From the NCBI GenBank assembly GCA_051658525.1, contig JBOFMT010000022.1, positions 1 to 24,626 on the forward strand: a stretch of 24,626 nt of DNA, in the 5' to 3' direction. Below, one piece after another: positions 8,285 to 16,708 of the stretch. The notes beneath the pieces were generated by a model. That model saw nothing but the letters and a program-made list of their open reading frames with translations. It did not search any database and was not told where the DNA came from. How positions within the stretch are numbered: position 1 is the stretch's first letter; each line of letters opens with the position of its first letter. Position numbers and translations under genes: made by a program. This stretch comes from JBOFMT01 sp051658525. GTDB taxonomy: Bacteria; Bacillota_I; Bacilli_A; Erysipelotrichales; Erysipelotrichaceae.

Positions 8285-10012
8285 TTATACTCCTCCTACT
8301 TGTTCTAGTGCTTGTTGCGTTGTTACTAACTTGTGATAACATCCCTTGTTAGCTAATAATGTTTCATGCTGGCCGTACTCTACGACGCTACCTTGATCCA
8401 TGACATAAATTTGATCACTATCTTTTACATTTTCCAAACGGTGAGAAATTAACACAACCGTTTTTGTTTTTGCTAAGCTTTTGATAATTTCCATAATCTT
8501 AGTTTCACTCTCAACATCAATATTGGAAGTAGCCTCATCAAAGACATAGAAATCGGTATTATATAATAAAGCACGTGCTAATACCAAACGTTGACGTTGT
8601 CCACCTGAGAAATTCGTCCCATGCGCATCCACACTTGTATTTAAGCCTGCTTGTGCCATCACAAAGTCATAAAGTTCAACCTGTTGTAAAACAGCTACCA
8701 TTTCTTCTTGTGTTGCATCCGGTTTCGCCATGCGTAGGTTATCCGCTACCGTTCCTTTAAACACATAACCCAAATGCGTTACACGTGTCATTTGACGTAG
8801 TAAACTAGCGGATTGAATGTCTTGGTAACGATGAGTTCCATAGCGCAGCTCGCCTTGTTCGACATGGTATTCTTTGAACAGCAGACTAGCAATCGTACTT
8901 TTTCCACAACCAGATTCTCCCACGATACTCGTAAGTTTTCCTGGTTCAAAACGCATCGATACCTGATTTAAGATCATGCGATCTGCTTCATACGCAAAAC
9001 ATACATCTTCCAATGTGATTGGCTCTACACCGCAAACGACATGGTGTTGACTTTCATCTACAACTTCAGCATCTAAGAAGGCGAAAATCTTCTTACAAGC
9101 TGCCATACCATTCATCGCAATATGGAAGAAAGAACCTAATAAACGTAACGGGATGAAAAATTCAGAAGATAATAAGACCATCGCAATCACACCAGCAAAC
9201 CCTAAGGCTCCTGCTTGAAATTCTCCAATGGCTAATACAACACCCAATACCGTACCACCATAAGCAATAATATCCATCACCGAAATAGAATTGAGTTGCA
9301 TCGTTAATACACGCATCGTGATTTTTCTAAAATGTTCTGCTTCCTCTGCCATAAACTGAGCACGGTTTTCATCCGCTTGGTAAACTTTCAATGTAACCAA
9401 CCCTTGTAAGTTATCCAAGAAGGAATTTCCTAAATTGGTGTATAATCCCCAATATTTATGAAGTAATTTCTTTGCAAATTTTTGCACCGCAATAATCGAT
9501 ACAGGAATAAGTGGTACACATAACAGTAGTGCTACAGGTACCTTCCAGTTTAACCAAGCTAATACGGCAAAGAGCGTAATTGGAGCTAATAGCGAATAGA
9601 AAAACTGTGGTAGATATTTACTAAAGTAAATTTCTAATTGTTCTACCCCTTCGACTCCAATTTGCACAAGTTCTGCTGTCGCAATATGATTTTGATAACC
9701 AGAACCTAGTTCAATGACCTTGCCATAAATACGATCACGCAAGACACTTTTCACTTCAACACTAGCACGATAGCTAGCACGTGTTGCTGCACGGTTACAA
9801 TAAAACCGTACGCCAAACACTACAGCAGCCACAAAGAATACAAAGATAAATTCCCCACTTGTTACGAGTTGTAGGCGAATATTATTGATAAAATTAGCTA
9901 GTACGAGGATGAGTGCAATATTAGCAACCAGTGCCAACCATTGCCAAAAAACCGTATGAAATACGTGTTTTTTAGAATCTTCCATCATGACAATCAATCG
10001 TTTATTAATCAT
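8285..10012 (-). CDS. ABC exporter subunit, CydD-like (membrane plus ATPase)
   Basis: 575-residue half-transporter with membrane domain (about 20-300) and ATPase domain (about 330-575). Walker A is GESGCGKST (365-373), the signature is FSGGQRQ, Walker B is FYVFDEATSN, and the H-loop is LISHR. The Q-loop is unusual: where most members have glutamine, this one reads VTHLGYVF, with H413. The partner subunit keeps its glutamine, so the two ATP sites may be unequal, as in many heterodimeric exporters. The start overlaps the end of the DUF454-YgbA gene by 8 nt and has no strong ribosome binding site, so coupling is likely. A later in-frame ATG pair (MMEDSKK) is an alternative start. Substrate unknown. 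Confidence 0.85.
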   Translation of the reverse strand: MINKRLIVMMEDSKKHVFHTVFWQWLALVANIALILVLANFINNIRLQLVTSGEFIFVFFVAAVVFGVRFYCNRAATRASYRASVEVKSVLRDRIYGKVIELGSGYQNHIATAELVQIGVEGVEQLEIYFSKYLPQFFYSLLAPITLFAVLAWLNWKVPVALLLCVPLIPVSIIAVQKFAKKLLHKYWGLYTNLGNSFLDNLQGLVTLKVYQADENRAQFMAEEAEHFRKITMRVLTMQLNSISVMDIIAYGGTVLGVVLAIGEFQAGALGFAGVIAMVLLSSEFFIPLRLLGSFFHIAMNGMAACKKIFAFLDAEVVDESQHHVVCGVEPITLEDVCFAYEADRMILNQVSMRFEPGKLTSIVGESGCGKSTIASLLFKEYHVEQGELRYGTHRYQDIQSASLLRQMTRVTHLGYVFKGTVADNLRMAKPDATQEEMVAVLQQVELYDFVMAQAGLNTSVDAHGTNFSGGQRQRLVLARALLYNTDFYVFDEATSNIDVESETKIMEIIKSLAKTKTVVLISHRLENVKDSDQIYVMDQGSVVEYGQHETLLANKGCYHKLVTTQQALEQVGGV

Positions 10013-10721
10013 GTTGTTTCACAACCTTTCTTTTTTCTTGCAATGTCGCAAACACATGCGAGATCGCCATCCAAGGACGAACAAATAACATGCGCTTCCC
10101 TGCAAACTTCATTACGTTACGAATTTCCTCTTGCTTGTCTTTTTGATAACACTTGATATGACAATTGGCGCAAAAGGTTTTTTCTTCCATAAAAGGACAA
10201 ACATCAATTCGTTTGTGTGCATAAGCTAAGAGTTCGCTACATTCTTTACATAGTTCTTTTTTTTTACCAGCTTTCTCATGATTTGCATCACAATAGATTT
10301 GAACCATTTCACCTACCACCGCTTTTTCTTTCACACGACGATCTTCTACTGGTTGAATCGTTTTAATACGGCAGGCAAAATAATAATATTTAAACATAAT
10401 CACTGCTAAGATACAATACTTTGCGTGTACAATAGGTACCATCCAATACGCCAACAGCAACATCAGCGTTGCTGGTACTAAGATGGTGACTTTTGTCTTC
10501 AATGTCATTGCCCGACTCGTAACAAACTCTTCTAGATGATTTTGATAGAGTTTGGTTCCTAAAAACCAAGTATGAAATCGTTTGGACCCTTTCGCAAAAC
10601 AAGCGGTAGCTAAGAGCAAAAACGGTGTTGTTGGTAAAACCGGTAAGATAACACCAACCCAACCAATGGCAAAAAAGATAAAACCTAAGGTAATAAAAAT
10701 GATATTTTTCATTTTATGCAT
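10005..10721 (-). CDS. DUF454 (YbaN-like) - YgbA (nitrous oxide-stimulated promoter family) fusion
   Basis: 238-residue two-part protein. Residues 1-118 are a DUF454/YbaN inner-membrane domain: FIFFAIGWVGVILPVLPTTP is diagnostic, with further hydrophobic segments to about residue 118. Residues 125-225 match the cytoplasmic YgbA family: YC (C144), LCKEC (C158, C161), CPF (C175), CANCHIKCY (C184, C187, C191), then IRNVMKFAGKRM. Seven cysteines suggest a metal or iron-sulfur site; this is inferred. E. coli ygbA belongs to the NsrR nitric oxide regulon, hence the family name. Start at the first ATG, with AGAGG about 8 nt upstream. It overlaps the CydD-like gene, so it probably serves the same process, perhaps redox or metal stress. 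Confidence 0.85.
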   Translation of the reverse strand: MHKMKNIIFITLGFIFFAIGWVGVILPVLPTTPFLLLATACFAKGSKRFHTWFLGTKLYQNHLEEFVTSRAMTLKTKVTILVPATLMLLLAYWMVPIVHAKYCILAVIMFKYYYFACRIKTIQPVEDRRVKEKAVVGEMVQIYCDANHEKAGKKKELCKECSELLAYAHKRIDVCPFMEEKTFCANCHIKCYQKDKQEEIRNVMKFAGKRMLFVRPWMAISHVFATLQEKRKVVKQHD

Positions 10722-10783
10722 ATACGAGCCTCTACTTTCTTTTTCCTAACATTCTGTTTTCAAAGTTCAAAAGTGTTGAGCTT

Positions 10784-10824
10784 TAAAAACAAAATCAGAT
10801 AGGCAATCCTATGGACCGCCTATC
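10784..10824 (-). terminator. Terminator of the siderophore uptake operon
   Basis: Minus-strand stem GATAGGC/GCCTATC (10818-10824 with 10798-10804) continued by GTCC/GGAT, with loop ATA. The T-rich tail is imperfect (TGATTTTGTTTTT). It lies 18 nt past the stop of the small membrane gene. Confidence 0.65.
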
Positions 10825-10841
10825 GATTGGTTTGTTTGTTT

Positions 10842-11030
10842 TTATTTACTGCGATACAAGAAACAATGAATCCCTACAAATACCAACAACAAGACTGCAG
10901 ATAGTTTATGTGCGATTAAGACTGCAAGATCGCGAGACTCTGGACGAATTAAGAATCCAGACACGAAGGCAACAACCAAACACACCATCATACATACTTT
11001 TACTACTTTACATTTATTCCACTGTTTCAT
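10842..11030 (-). CDS. Small two-helix membrane protein with two spaced histidines
   Basis: 62-residue protein, not confidently assigned to a family. Two hydrophobic helices are visible (about 8-28 and 36-58), with a basic N-terminus and the tail LYRSK. The second helix carries H41 and H55, 13 residues apart, the spacing used in b-type cytochromes to hold hemes across a membrane. Weak resemblance to DUF4405-type membrane proteins. It lies 28 nt after the siderophore-binding lipoprotein gene, in the same direction and before the shared terminator, so it appears to be the last gene of the iron operon. The ribosome binding site AGAGG is 11 nt from the ATG, longer than ideal. An earlier ATG there encodes only three residues. 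Confidence 0.65.
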   Translation of the reverse strand: MKQWNKCKVVKVCMMVCLVVAFVSGFLIRPESRDLAVLIAHKLSAVLLLVFVGIHCFLYRSK

Positions 11031-11058
11031 ATATTCATATACCTCTACTATACTAAGC

Positions 11059-11979
11059 TTATTGGAAAACGTTTAATACATCTTGCATCATTTGAAGTGC
11101 AGATTGGTAACCACCTGTTGCTAAGTACCAAGTCGTTGCATCCAAGTAATAGATTGCATCATTTTGTGCAGCTGTTGTACTTGCTACCAAATTGTTATCC
11201 ATAACACTTGATGCACTACCGTCACCAGCAACTACCGCATTACGATCGATTACGAAAATAATATCTGGATTTTTTTCTGCGATATATTCATAACTTACAC
11301 TCATACCGTGTGTTGAAGATTCAATTGCTTCATCCGCTTGTTTTACATTCAATGCATCATGAACAAATCCAAAACGAGAACCTGAACCATAAGCTGAGAT
11401 ATTTCCATCATTTGTTAATAAGATCAATGCTTTTTCTTCTGCTGTAGCTGTAATTGCCTTAACATCTTCTACAACGGCTTTGATTTCATCCATTGCTGCA
11501 TCTACTTTATCTTGCACATTGAAGATTGTTCCAAGTTGTGTAAAGTTGTGTTCCAATGAACCAATATAATCTGTATAATCTGTTCCCAATTGAATTGTTG
11601 GTGCAATTTCACTTAACTGCTCATAGAAGTCACTTTGACGTCCACCGATGATAATCAAATCTGGTTCAAATTCATAGATTGCTTCGAAGTCTGGGTCTTT
11701 TACACCACCGACTGCTACTGTTGTATCCAAGTAGTGCTCTAAGTAAGGTAACATTGAACTATGAACCGTACCCAATTCTACTTCAATATCAAATGCATCG
11801 ATTGCATCTAAAATTCCATAGTCAAATACAACAACTTTCTTAGGGTTTGCTGGAACTTCTGTTGTTCCATAAGTATCCGTAACTTCAACTGTACTATTTG
11901 TGTTTTCTTTGTTTTCGCTGTTTCCACACCCTGTTAACAGCATCATCGCAGCTAATGCTGACGCAACTAATTTTTTCAT
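11059..11979 (-). CDS. yclQ: Ferric siderophore-binding lipoprotein, YclQ/CeuE/FatB-like
   Basis: Extracellular, membrane-anchored receptor of the siderophore importer. The start chosen is the ATG at 11979, because AGGAG lies 7 nt before it and it opens a lipoprotein signal peptide, MKKLVASALAAMMLLTGCGN, with the lipobox cysteine at C18. The 22 residues available upstream lie over the end of the ATPase gene and are not signal-like. The mature protein (306 residues including signal) has the TroA/FhuD-type fold cues: VTDTYGTTEVPANPKKVVVF after the linker, then two lobes. The gene order permease-permease-ATPase-receptor equals B. subtilis yclNOPQ (petrobactin) and Campylobacter ceuBCDE, so a catecholate siderophore is the likely ligand. 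The producer may be another species. Confidence 0.88.
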   Translation of the reverse strand: MKKLVASALAAMMLLTGCGNSENKENTNSTVEVTDTYGTTEVPANPKKVVVFDYGILDAIDAFDIEVELGTVHSSMLPYLEHYLDTTVAVGGVKDPDFEAIYEFEPDLIIIGGRQSDFYEQLSEIAPTIQLGTDYTDYIGSLEHNFTQLGTIFNVQDKVDAAMDEIKAVVEDVKAITATAEEKALILLTNDGNISAYGSGSRFGFVHDALNVKQADEAIESSTHGMSVSYEYIAEKNPDIIFVIDRNAVVAGDGSASSVMDNNLVASTTAAQNDAIYYLDATTWYLATGGYQSALQMMQDVLNVFQ

Positions 11980-11995
11980 ATGTTCTCTCCTCTTT

Positions 11996-12754
11996 TTATT
12001 TGTAGTAAACACAGATCGATTGATCGTGTATTTTATGAATTTCAATCGGCATATTATAGATATGCGATAAAATTTCCGATTTCATAATCTCGCTCGTAGT
12101 ACCTTGAGCATAAATATCTCCATGTTTCATGGCAAAGATATAATCCGCATAGGTCGATACAAAGTTAATGTCATGAATAACAACCATTACGGTTTTTCCT
12201 TGCTCATCAACCAATCGTCTAAGGACGCGCATAATTTGTACACTGTGTTGCATATCCAAGTTATTCAGTGGCTCATCTAAGAAGATGAAGGCACTGTCTT
12301 GAGCGATTACCATCGCGATATACGCAAGTTGACGTTGGCCACCAGAGAGTTCATCTAGAAAGCGTTCTGCTAAGGGTAATAAACCCAAATAGTTTAAGGC
12401 TTCCTCAACTTTCGCATGATCTTCCGCTTGTAAGTTTCCTTTACAATGTGGATAGCGTCCAAATTCAACCAAATCACGAACGCGTAAACGCATGGTTTGA
12501 TGGTTGCTTTGTTTTAAAAACGACAAGCGCTTGGCTAGAGTCTTGGTATCCCAACTTGAAATTTCTTTCCCATCTACTTCAATCGTTCCCGCATCTTTAT
12601 CTAGAATACGAGCGATGATACCTAAGAGGGTAGATTTCCCAGCACCGTTACTCCCGATAAACCCGATCATTTGTCCAGGTGTAAGTGTTAACTCCACATT
12701 GTGTAACACATCGGTTTTACCATATGATTTTTTGATATTTTTTACTTGAATCAT
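11996..12754 (-). CDS. yclP: Ferric siderophore ABC transporter ATPase, YclP-like
   Basis: 252-residue cytoplasmic ATPase of the iron(III)-siderophore importer. Walker A is GSNGAGKST, the Q-loop region is LSFLKQSNHQ, the signature is LSGGQRQL, Walker B is FIFLDEPLNNLD, and the H-loop is VIHDIN. Its ATG overlaps the stop of the upstream permease (ATGA, 4 nt). It ends 16 nt before the receptor gene. Length and motifs match the FepC/YclP group. Confidence 0.92.
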   Translation of the reverse strand: MIQVKNIKKSYGKTDVLHNVELTLTPGQMIGFIGSNGAGKSTLLGIIARILDKDAGTIEVDGKEISSWDTKTLAKRLSFLKQSNHQTMRLRVRDLVEFGRYPHCKGNLQAEDHAKVEEALNYLGLLPLAERFLDELSGGQRQLAYIAMVIAQDSAFIFLDEPLNNLDMQHSVQIMRVLRRLVDEQGKTVMVVIHDINFVSTYADYIFAMKHGDIYAQGTTSEIMKSEILSHIYNMPIEIHKIHDQSICVYYK

Positions 12755-13698
12755 ACTTTAGCCTCCTTAAGCATCATCATGACGAAGAATAAACCTCCGA
12801 TAAAGTTGATTACAACAACCAACGGGGTATTGAATTGGAATACACGCTCTACAATTAAGCTTCCCCCAATTAAGAACATAGTTCCAAGTAGGGTACTAAC
12901 GCGTGTTAGAGTTGCCATCTTATACGTAGGTGTAATCTTACGTGCAAGACTGACAACAAGCAATCCTAAGAAGGTAATTGGACCAACCAACAGTGTCGCA
13001 ACACTTGTTAATAGGACAACAACCAGTAAGTGTTTTTGAATTGCTTTTTTGTAATCGACTCCAAGCGACATGGAAGTTTCTCTACCAAGTGCAATAACTT
13101 CGATTTCTTTTTCTTTCTTTTTTTCATACAACCAACACCCAAAGATAATGAGGGCTGCAAGTACAATGAGTTCGGTGTGCATGTTGTTTAAACTTGCAAA
13201 CATCCGTCCTTGTAAGACTTCAAATTCATTGGGATCCAACATGATTTGCATAAAGTTCGATAACCCATCAAATAATGTCGAAAGTACAACTCCACACAAC
13301 AACAGGTAATACACATTGCGTGATTTGGAGCGGAACATAAAGCCAAACAAGAAGAAACTAAAGATTAACATCAAGGTTAAACTCAAGAAGAAGTTGTTGT
13401 AACCACTCATTTTTACCAACGATCCAGATCCAAAGAAGAACACAATGATCGTTTGAATAAAGAGATATAGTTTATCCAGCCCCATAATACTTGGTGTTAA
13501 CAAATGATTTTCGGTAATTGTTTGAAAAATCAAACTACTTGCACTAAGTGCATAGGCTACCAAAGCCATAACAATAACTTTTTCCAAACGTTTTGGGAAT
13601 ACGTACCCAAAGTTTTTACTTGTCAATCCAACAAATAAGAAGATGAGTAGTAATGTCAGTGTAATCCCATAGAGAAACCACTTTTTCTTTTTATCCAT
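12751..13698 (-). CDS. yclO: Ferric siderophore permease, YclO-like (FecCD family)
   Basis: 315-residue FecCD-type membrane subunit with about nine hydrophobic segments, forming the channel with the YclN-like partner. Family landmarks are FQTITENHLLTPSIMGLD, which corresponds to the conserved NPLAxPxxLG region, and VGPITFLGLLVVSLAR near the ATPase contact loop. It overlaps the end of the YclN-like gene by 8 nt and the ATPase start by 4 nt, a tightly coupled operon. Confidence 0.92.
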   Translation of the reverse strand: MDKKKKWFLYGITLTLLLIFLFVGLTSKNFGYVFPKRLEKVIVMALVAYALSASSLIFQTITENHLLTPSIMGLDKLYLFIQTIIVFFFGSGSLVKMSGYNNFFLSLTLMLIFSFFLFGFMFRSKSRNVYYLLLCGVVLSTLFDGLSNFMQIMLDPNEFEVLQGRMFASLNNMHTELIVLAALIIFGCWLYEKKKEKEIEVIALGRETSMSLGVDYKKAIQKHLLVVVLLTSVATLLVGPITFLGLLVVSLARKITPTYKMATLTRVSTLLGTMFLIGGSLIVERVFQFNTPLVVVINFIGGLFFVMMMLKEAKV

Positions 13699-14653
13699 TT
13701 TTTTGACTCCTTCCTAGAACAAACAGGAAGATCACGCTTCCGACAACACTAACGACAACGCCTACCGGCAACTCGTACGGTGCAATTAAGGTACGTGATA
13801 GTAAATCACATCCAAGCAAGAACAACGCTCCAATCGCGATATTCCATGGTAAATTGGTACGTAAATGATCCCCTTTGAAAATCGATACGATGTTAGGAAT
13901 GATGAGTCCAACAAATGGAATCGTTCCTACCGTTACCACAACACTACTTGTTAATAACGCAACTAGGATAAGTCCAGTAGCAGAAATTACACCAAACGAT
14001 AACCCTAAGTTTTTACTTGTTTCTTTTCCCAAACCAACAATCGTAAATTCTCTTGCATAGAAATAAGCAACAATAACAATCGGTAAACCAATCCATAACA
14101 GTTCATATCTTCCAGAAACAATCAAACCAAAGTTTCCTTGCATCCAAGCCGACATGTTTTGTACTAGATTAAAACGATAAGCAATAAAGGTTGAAATGGC
14201 ACTTACAACATTACCTAGCATCATCCCAATTAAGGGCAACATGATGGGATCTTTGATTTTAATTTTGGAAATAAACCCCATAAAGAGGAAGGTACCTAAC
14301 ATGGCAGTAACACCAGCAAACAACATTCTCTCGAAAATCGTACCAGAAGATAAGAATAACAAGGATAACATCATTCCTAGCTTTGCCCACTCCATGACCC
14401 CCATGGTAGAAGGCGATACAAATTTATTATTTGATAAGGTTTGCATGATACTACCAGCAACACTTAAACTAGCTCCGGTGATTAACACCGCCAATAAACG
14501 TGGTAATCGCGAATCTAATAAGATCATGAGCTGTGTGGTATCCCCAGCTAAAAGATCACTCAAGGAAAAACTGTAAGCTCCGATGAAGATCGATGCAATC
14601 GATGCGACAACCAAACCAACAATCAACCATGTAAAATTGTTTTTCTTAAACAT
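13691..14653 (-). CDS. yclN: Ferric siderophore permease, YclN-like (FecCD family)
   Basis: 320-residue FecCD-type permease, first gene of the operon. Recognisable segments are DSRLPRLLAVLITGASLSVAG, NNKFVSPSTMGVMEWAKLGM and GTIPFVGLIIPNIVSIFKGD, all close to the B. subtilis YclN pattern. About nine membrane segments. A GGATGG-rich ribosome binding region lies about 8-11 nt before the ATG. The promoter and two operator-like dyads precede it at 14679-14767. Confidence 0.92.
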   Translation of the reverse strand: MFKKNNFTWLIVGLVVASIASIFIGAYSFSLSDLLAGDTTQLMILLDSRLPRLLAVLITGASLSVAGSIMQTLSNNKFVSPSTMGVMEWAKLGMMLSLLFLSSGTIFERMLFAGVTAMLGTFLFMGFISKIKIKDPIMLPLIGMMLGNVVSAISTFIAYRFNLVQNMSAWMQGNFGLIVSGRYELLWIGLPIVIVAYFYAREFTIVGLGKETSKNLGLSFGVISATGLILVALLTSSVVVTVGTIPFVGLIIPNIVSIFKGDHLRTNLPWNIAIGALFLLGCDLLSRTLIAPYELPVGVVVSVVGSVIFLFVLGRSQKNG

Positions 14654-14678
14654 ATGTATTCCATCCTTCGATTGTTAT

Positions 14679-14732
14679 ATGTTACCTTAAACTAACATCC
14701 AGTTCAAAATAAAAGTTAGACCTAGCTAACAT
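14679..14732 (-). promoter_or_regulatory. Two tandem iron-regulator-like operator dyads upstream of yclN
   Basis: Two 20-nt elements of the form ATGTTAG-N7-TAAC(A/T)T on the minus strand (14713-14732 and 14679-14698), 34 nt apart. The first overlaps the expected start of transcription. Read in another register it matches the DtxR/IdeR consensus (TWAGGTWAGSCTWACCTWA) at about 14 of 19 positions. This suggests a DtxR-type iron repressor rather than Fur; binding is inferred. Confidence 0.5.
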
Positions 14733-14738
14733 GTGTTA

Positions 14739-14767
14739 AGTATACTGTAGATTTCCTTATGTGTCAA
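14739..14767 (-). promoter_or_regulatory. Promoter of the yclNOPQ-like operon
   Basis: Perfect -35 TTGACA (14762-14767), 17-nt spacer, -10 TATACT (14739-14744). Start of transcription expected near 14732, inside the first operator dyad. Confidence 0.8.
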
Positions 14768-14780
14768 TACAATAATAAGA

Positions 14781-14822
14781 AAAAAAAAACAAAAGAAAAA
14801 GGTTAGCATACTCGCTAACCTT
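14781..14822 (-). terminator. Terminator of the alkylsulfatase-like gene
   Basis: Minus strand AAGGTTAGC, 6-nt loop, GCTAACCTT, then a long T-rich tail ending in ten T. It begins 11 nt past the stop codon at 14833. Confidence 0.88.
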
Positions 14823-14832
14823 ACAATATTTG

Positions 14833-16626
14833 TTATTGGAATGGGAATTGCACGTCAAATAGTGGTGTAAATCCATCGAATAGATCAAAGAATGCCGTTG
14901 CATCTTCAGCACTTAAGTCGGTTGTTAATTTACCCGCTAAGATGAAATCACTTGGTTTTGCCATTTTTGTAAACATAAACGCAAAATCAGTTTGTGTCAT
15001 TGCGATACTTCCTTTAACCGTTTTACTGTTTGCAGGATGTACTTCTAAAACCCCATTACGGATTTCCACATCTCTTACAAAGTTTTTATCGGTTAATTCA
15101 AAACGGATATTATAATGTGCATCTGCAGCTTTTGGTCCATTTAATTTAACTTTAATCATTTCAAATAGACTATCTACAGGACATTGCATTACAGGACGAA
15201 TAAACACAGCTGGAGAATTGAATTCTGGAATTGCTTCTTTGATTGCATCCAATTTTCCTTCTAAGTTGTAAGCTTGCGTAATATACCAGTTACGGAATGG
15301 TGCATTCTCAGTTAAATAACCAAGTTCTCTTAAAGCTTTTGCTTTTAGTGTACGACCTACCGTATCATTTTGATCAATCGTTACCAAATGACTCGATAAT
15401 TCCGCAGCCCATTTGAAATCTTTGCTTTCAAGCGCCGCTTCAATTAATGCTACAACCTTATCTTTACCAATCGCATCCACATAGCGTTTGCTACGTTCGT
15501 ATGGATTGTGTGGTTCAAGATGTTGTGCATCTCCATTAAACCAACCAACATGTGTTGCATAAACCAAACGTACCCCTTGTGTAAAGGTTCCATAATGTTC
15601 TCCCATACGAGGACGTTGGAATAAATGTGGAGGCAATTGTTCTAATTCCTTCACGATATTTTCTGGTGTATACCCTTTGTTGATCAAACGTACTGTTTGG
15701 TCATGTGTATATTGAATCAAGTCACGATAATCCGTTAAATGTTGGTAACTTGCTTCTACACCATCAACCGGACGCATGTGGTTCCCAATCAAGTGTTCTG
15801 CTGGGAAGGTACGCATCAAGTCGATTGCAGCCATCCAATTGTTTGGATTACGGTTAGATCCACGAATGGAATAAATATTTGGGAAACTCTCCCCTTGAAT
15901 CGTTTCTGCTACATGCAATACTTTTTGTTCTGGGAACCAGATACAAATTTCATCACTACATTCACTAGGTACGTGGTGAATATCCATCGCCATACCAGCA
16001 ACGCGAAGTTCTAAATGTTTTTCCACAATTACGTTTGGCAATACCAAATCTTGACGGCCTGTCTCTAAAGACGGTCCATTTCCAAGGTTGATACGTCCTT
16101 CTGCATTCAGTGGTAATAATGATCCATACATATAGAGAGAACGTGAAGTTTTGATATCAACCAACCATCCACTCTCTTTCGCAACACCTTCTGCAAATCC
16201 TGCTTGTGCAATGATTTTAATATCATGTTCTTTGATATAAGCTTCTACATTTTCAACACCTGGGAAACAAGCATACGTACCTGCCCAGTGATCTGGATGG
16301 TGATGTGTATATAAAATCGCTTTGATTGGTAAATCACTGATTTTTCTAAACTCAACCCATACTTCTTCCATGGATTCGAAACTTTCACATGGATCGATGA
16401 TGATAAGTCCATCGTCCCCAACGACCATAACAGGTGCGTCTACTGCATAACCAAATGCAGTATAAAAGCGTTCCTTTGTTTGGTAAACTTGTTTTTTGAA
16501 AATCAAGCTACGCTCAGTTAATCTAGGATTAACCGTATCCGAAAATTCTTCGTAAGCATAGTTTGAAATCGCTTGACGTTGTTCTAACGTTTTTGGAATT
16601 AATGAAGATTGTTGTTCTTTACTCAT
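14833..16626 (-). CDS. Metallo-beta-lactamase-fold alkylsulfatase-family protein (SdsA1/BDS1-like)
   Basis: 597-residue member of the linear primary-alkylsulfatase group. The metal-binding motif HHHPDHW (H108, H110, D112, H113) follows VGDDGLIIIDPCES, as in the MBL fold. Later ligand regions are VLHVAET and GNHMRP. An alkylsulfatase dimerisation domain follows (VGWFNGDAQHLEPHNPYERS) and an SCP2-like C-terminal domain (about 485-597). SdsA1 releases sulfate from medium-chain alkyl sulfates in related organisms. Unlike SdsA1 and BDS1 there is no signal peptide, and the usual HN after the AE motif is changed to FPN, so the substrate may differ. GAGGAG lies just upstream of the ATG. Single-gene unit with its own terminator. 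Confidence 0.85.
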   Translation of the reverse strand: MSKEQQSSLIPKTLEQRQAISNYAYEEFSDTVNPRLTERSLIFKKQVYQTKERFYTAFGYAVDAPVMVVGDDGLIIIDPCESFESMEEVWVEFRKISDLPIKAILYTHHHPDHWAGTYACFPGVENVEAYIKEHDIKIIAQAGFAEGVAKESGWLVDIKTSRSLYMYGSLLPLNAEGRINLGNGPSLETGRQDLVLPNVIVEKHLELRVAGMAMDIHHVPSECSDEICIWFPEQKVLHVAETIQGESFPNIYSIRGSNRNPNNWMAAIDLMRTFPAEHLIGNHMRPVDGVEASYQHLTDYRDLIQYTHDQTVRLINKGYTPENIVKELEQLPPHLFQRPRMGEHYGTFTQGVRLVYATHVGWFNGDAQHLEPHNPYERSKRYVDAIGKDKVVALIEAALESKDFKWAAELSSHLVTIDQNDTVGRTLKAKALRELGYLTENAPFRNWYITQAYNLEGKLDAIKEAIPEFNSPAVFIRPVMQCPVDSLFEMIKVKLNGPKAADAHYNIRFELTDKNFVRDVEIRNGVLEVHPANSKTVKGSIAMTQTDFAFMFTKMAKPSDFILAGKLTTDLSAEDATAFFDLFDGFTPLFDVQFPFQ

Positions 16627-16659
16627 TTTGTTCTCCTCTTCTAGTTACTTTCTACTTGC

Positions 16660-16690
16660 AGTATAAACTATGGGCAAACCCCAAAGTCAA
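16660..16690 (-). promoter_or_regulatory. Probable promoter of the alkylsulfatase-like gene
   Basis: -35 TTGACT (16685-16690) and -10 TATACT (16660-16665), or the overlapping TTATAC, which gives an 18-nt spacer. Spacing to TATACT is 19 nt, longer than ideal. Confidence 0.45.
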
Positions 16691-16708
16691 GCAGAAACAT
16701 TAGATTCC

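Noticed and set aside
11980..12045. Longer start for the siderophore-binding protein at 12045
   Set aside because: It overlaps the ATPase gene and would bury the lipoprotein signal peptide. The ATG at 11979 has AGGAG at 7 nt and a perfect lipobox.
14196..14576. 126-residue plus-strand reading frame opposite the YclN-like gene
   Set aside because: Antisense to a clear permease, no ribosome binding site, and no recognisable composition. The same holds for 6548-6898, 15739-16014, 19375-19767 and 22255-22581.
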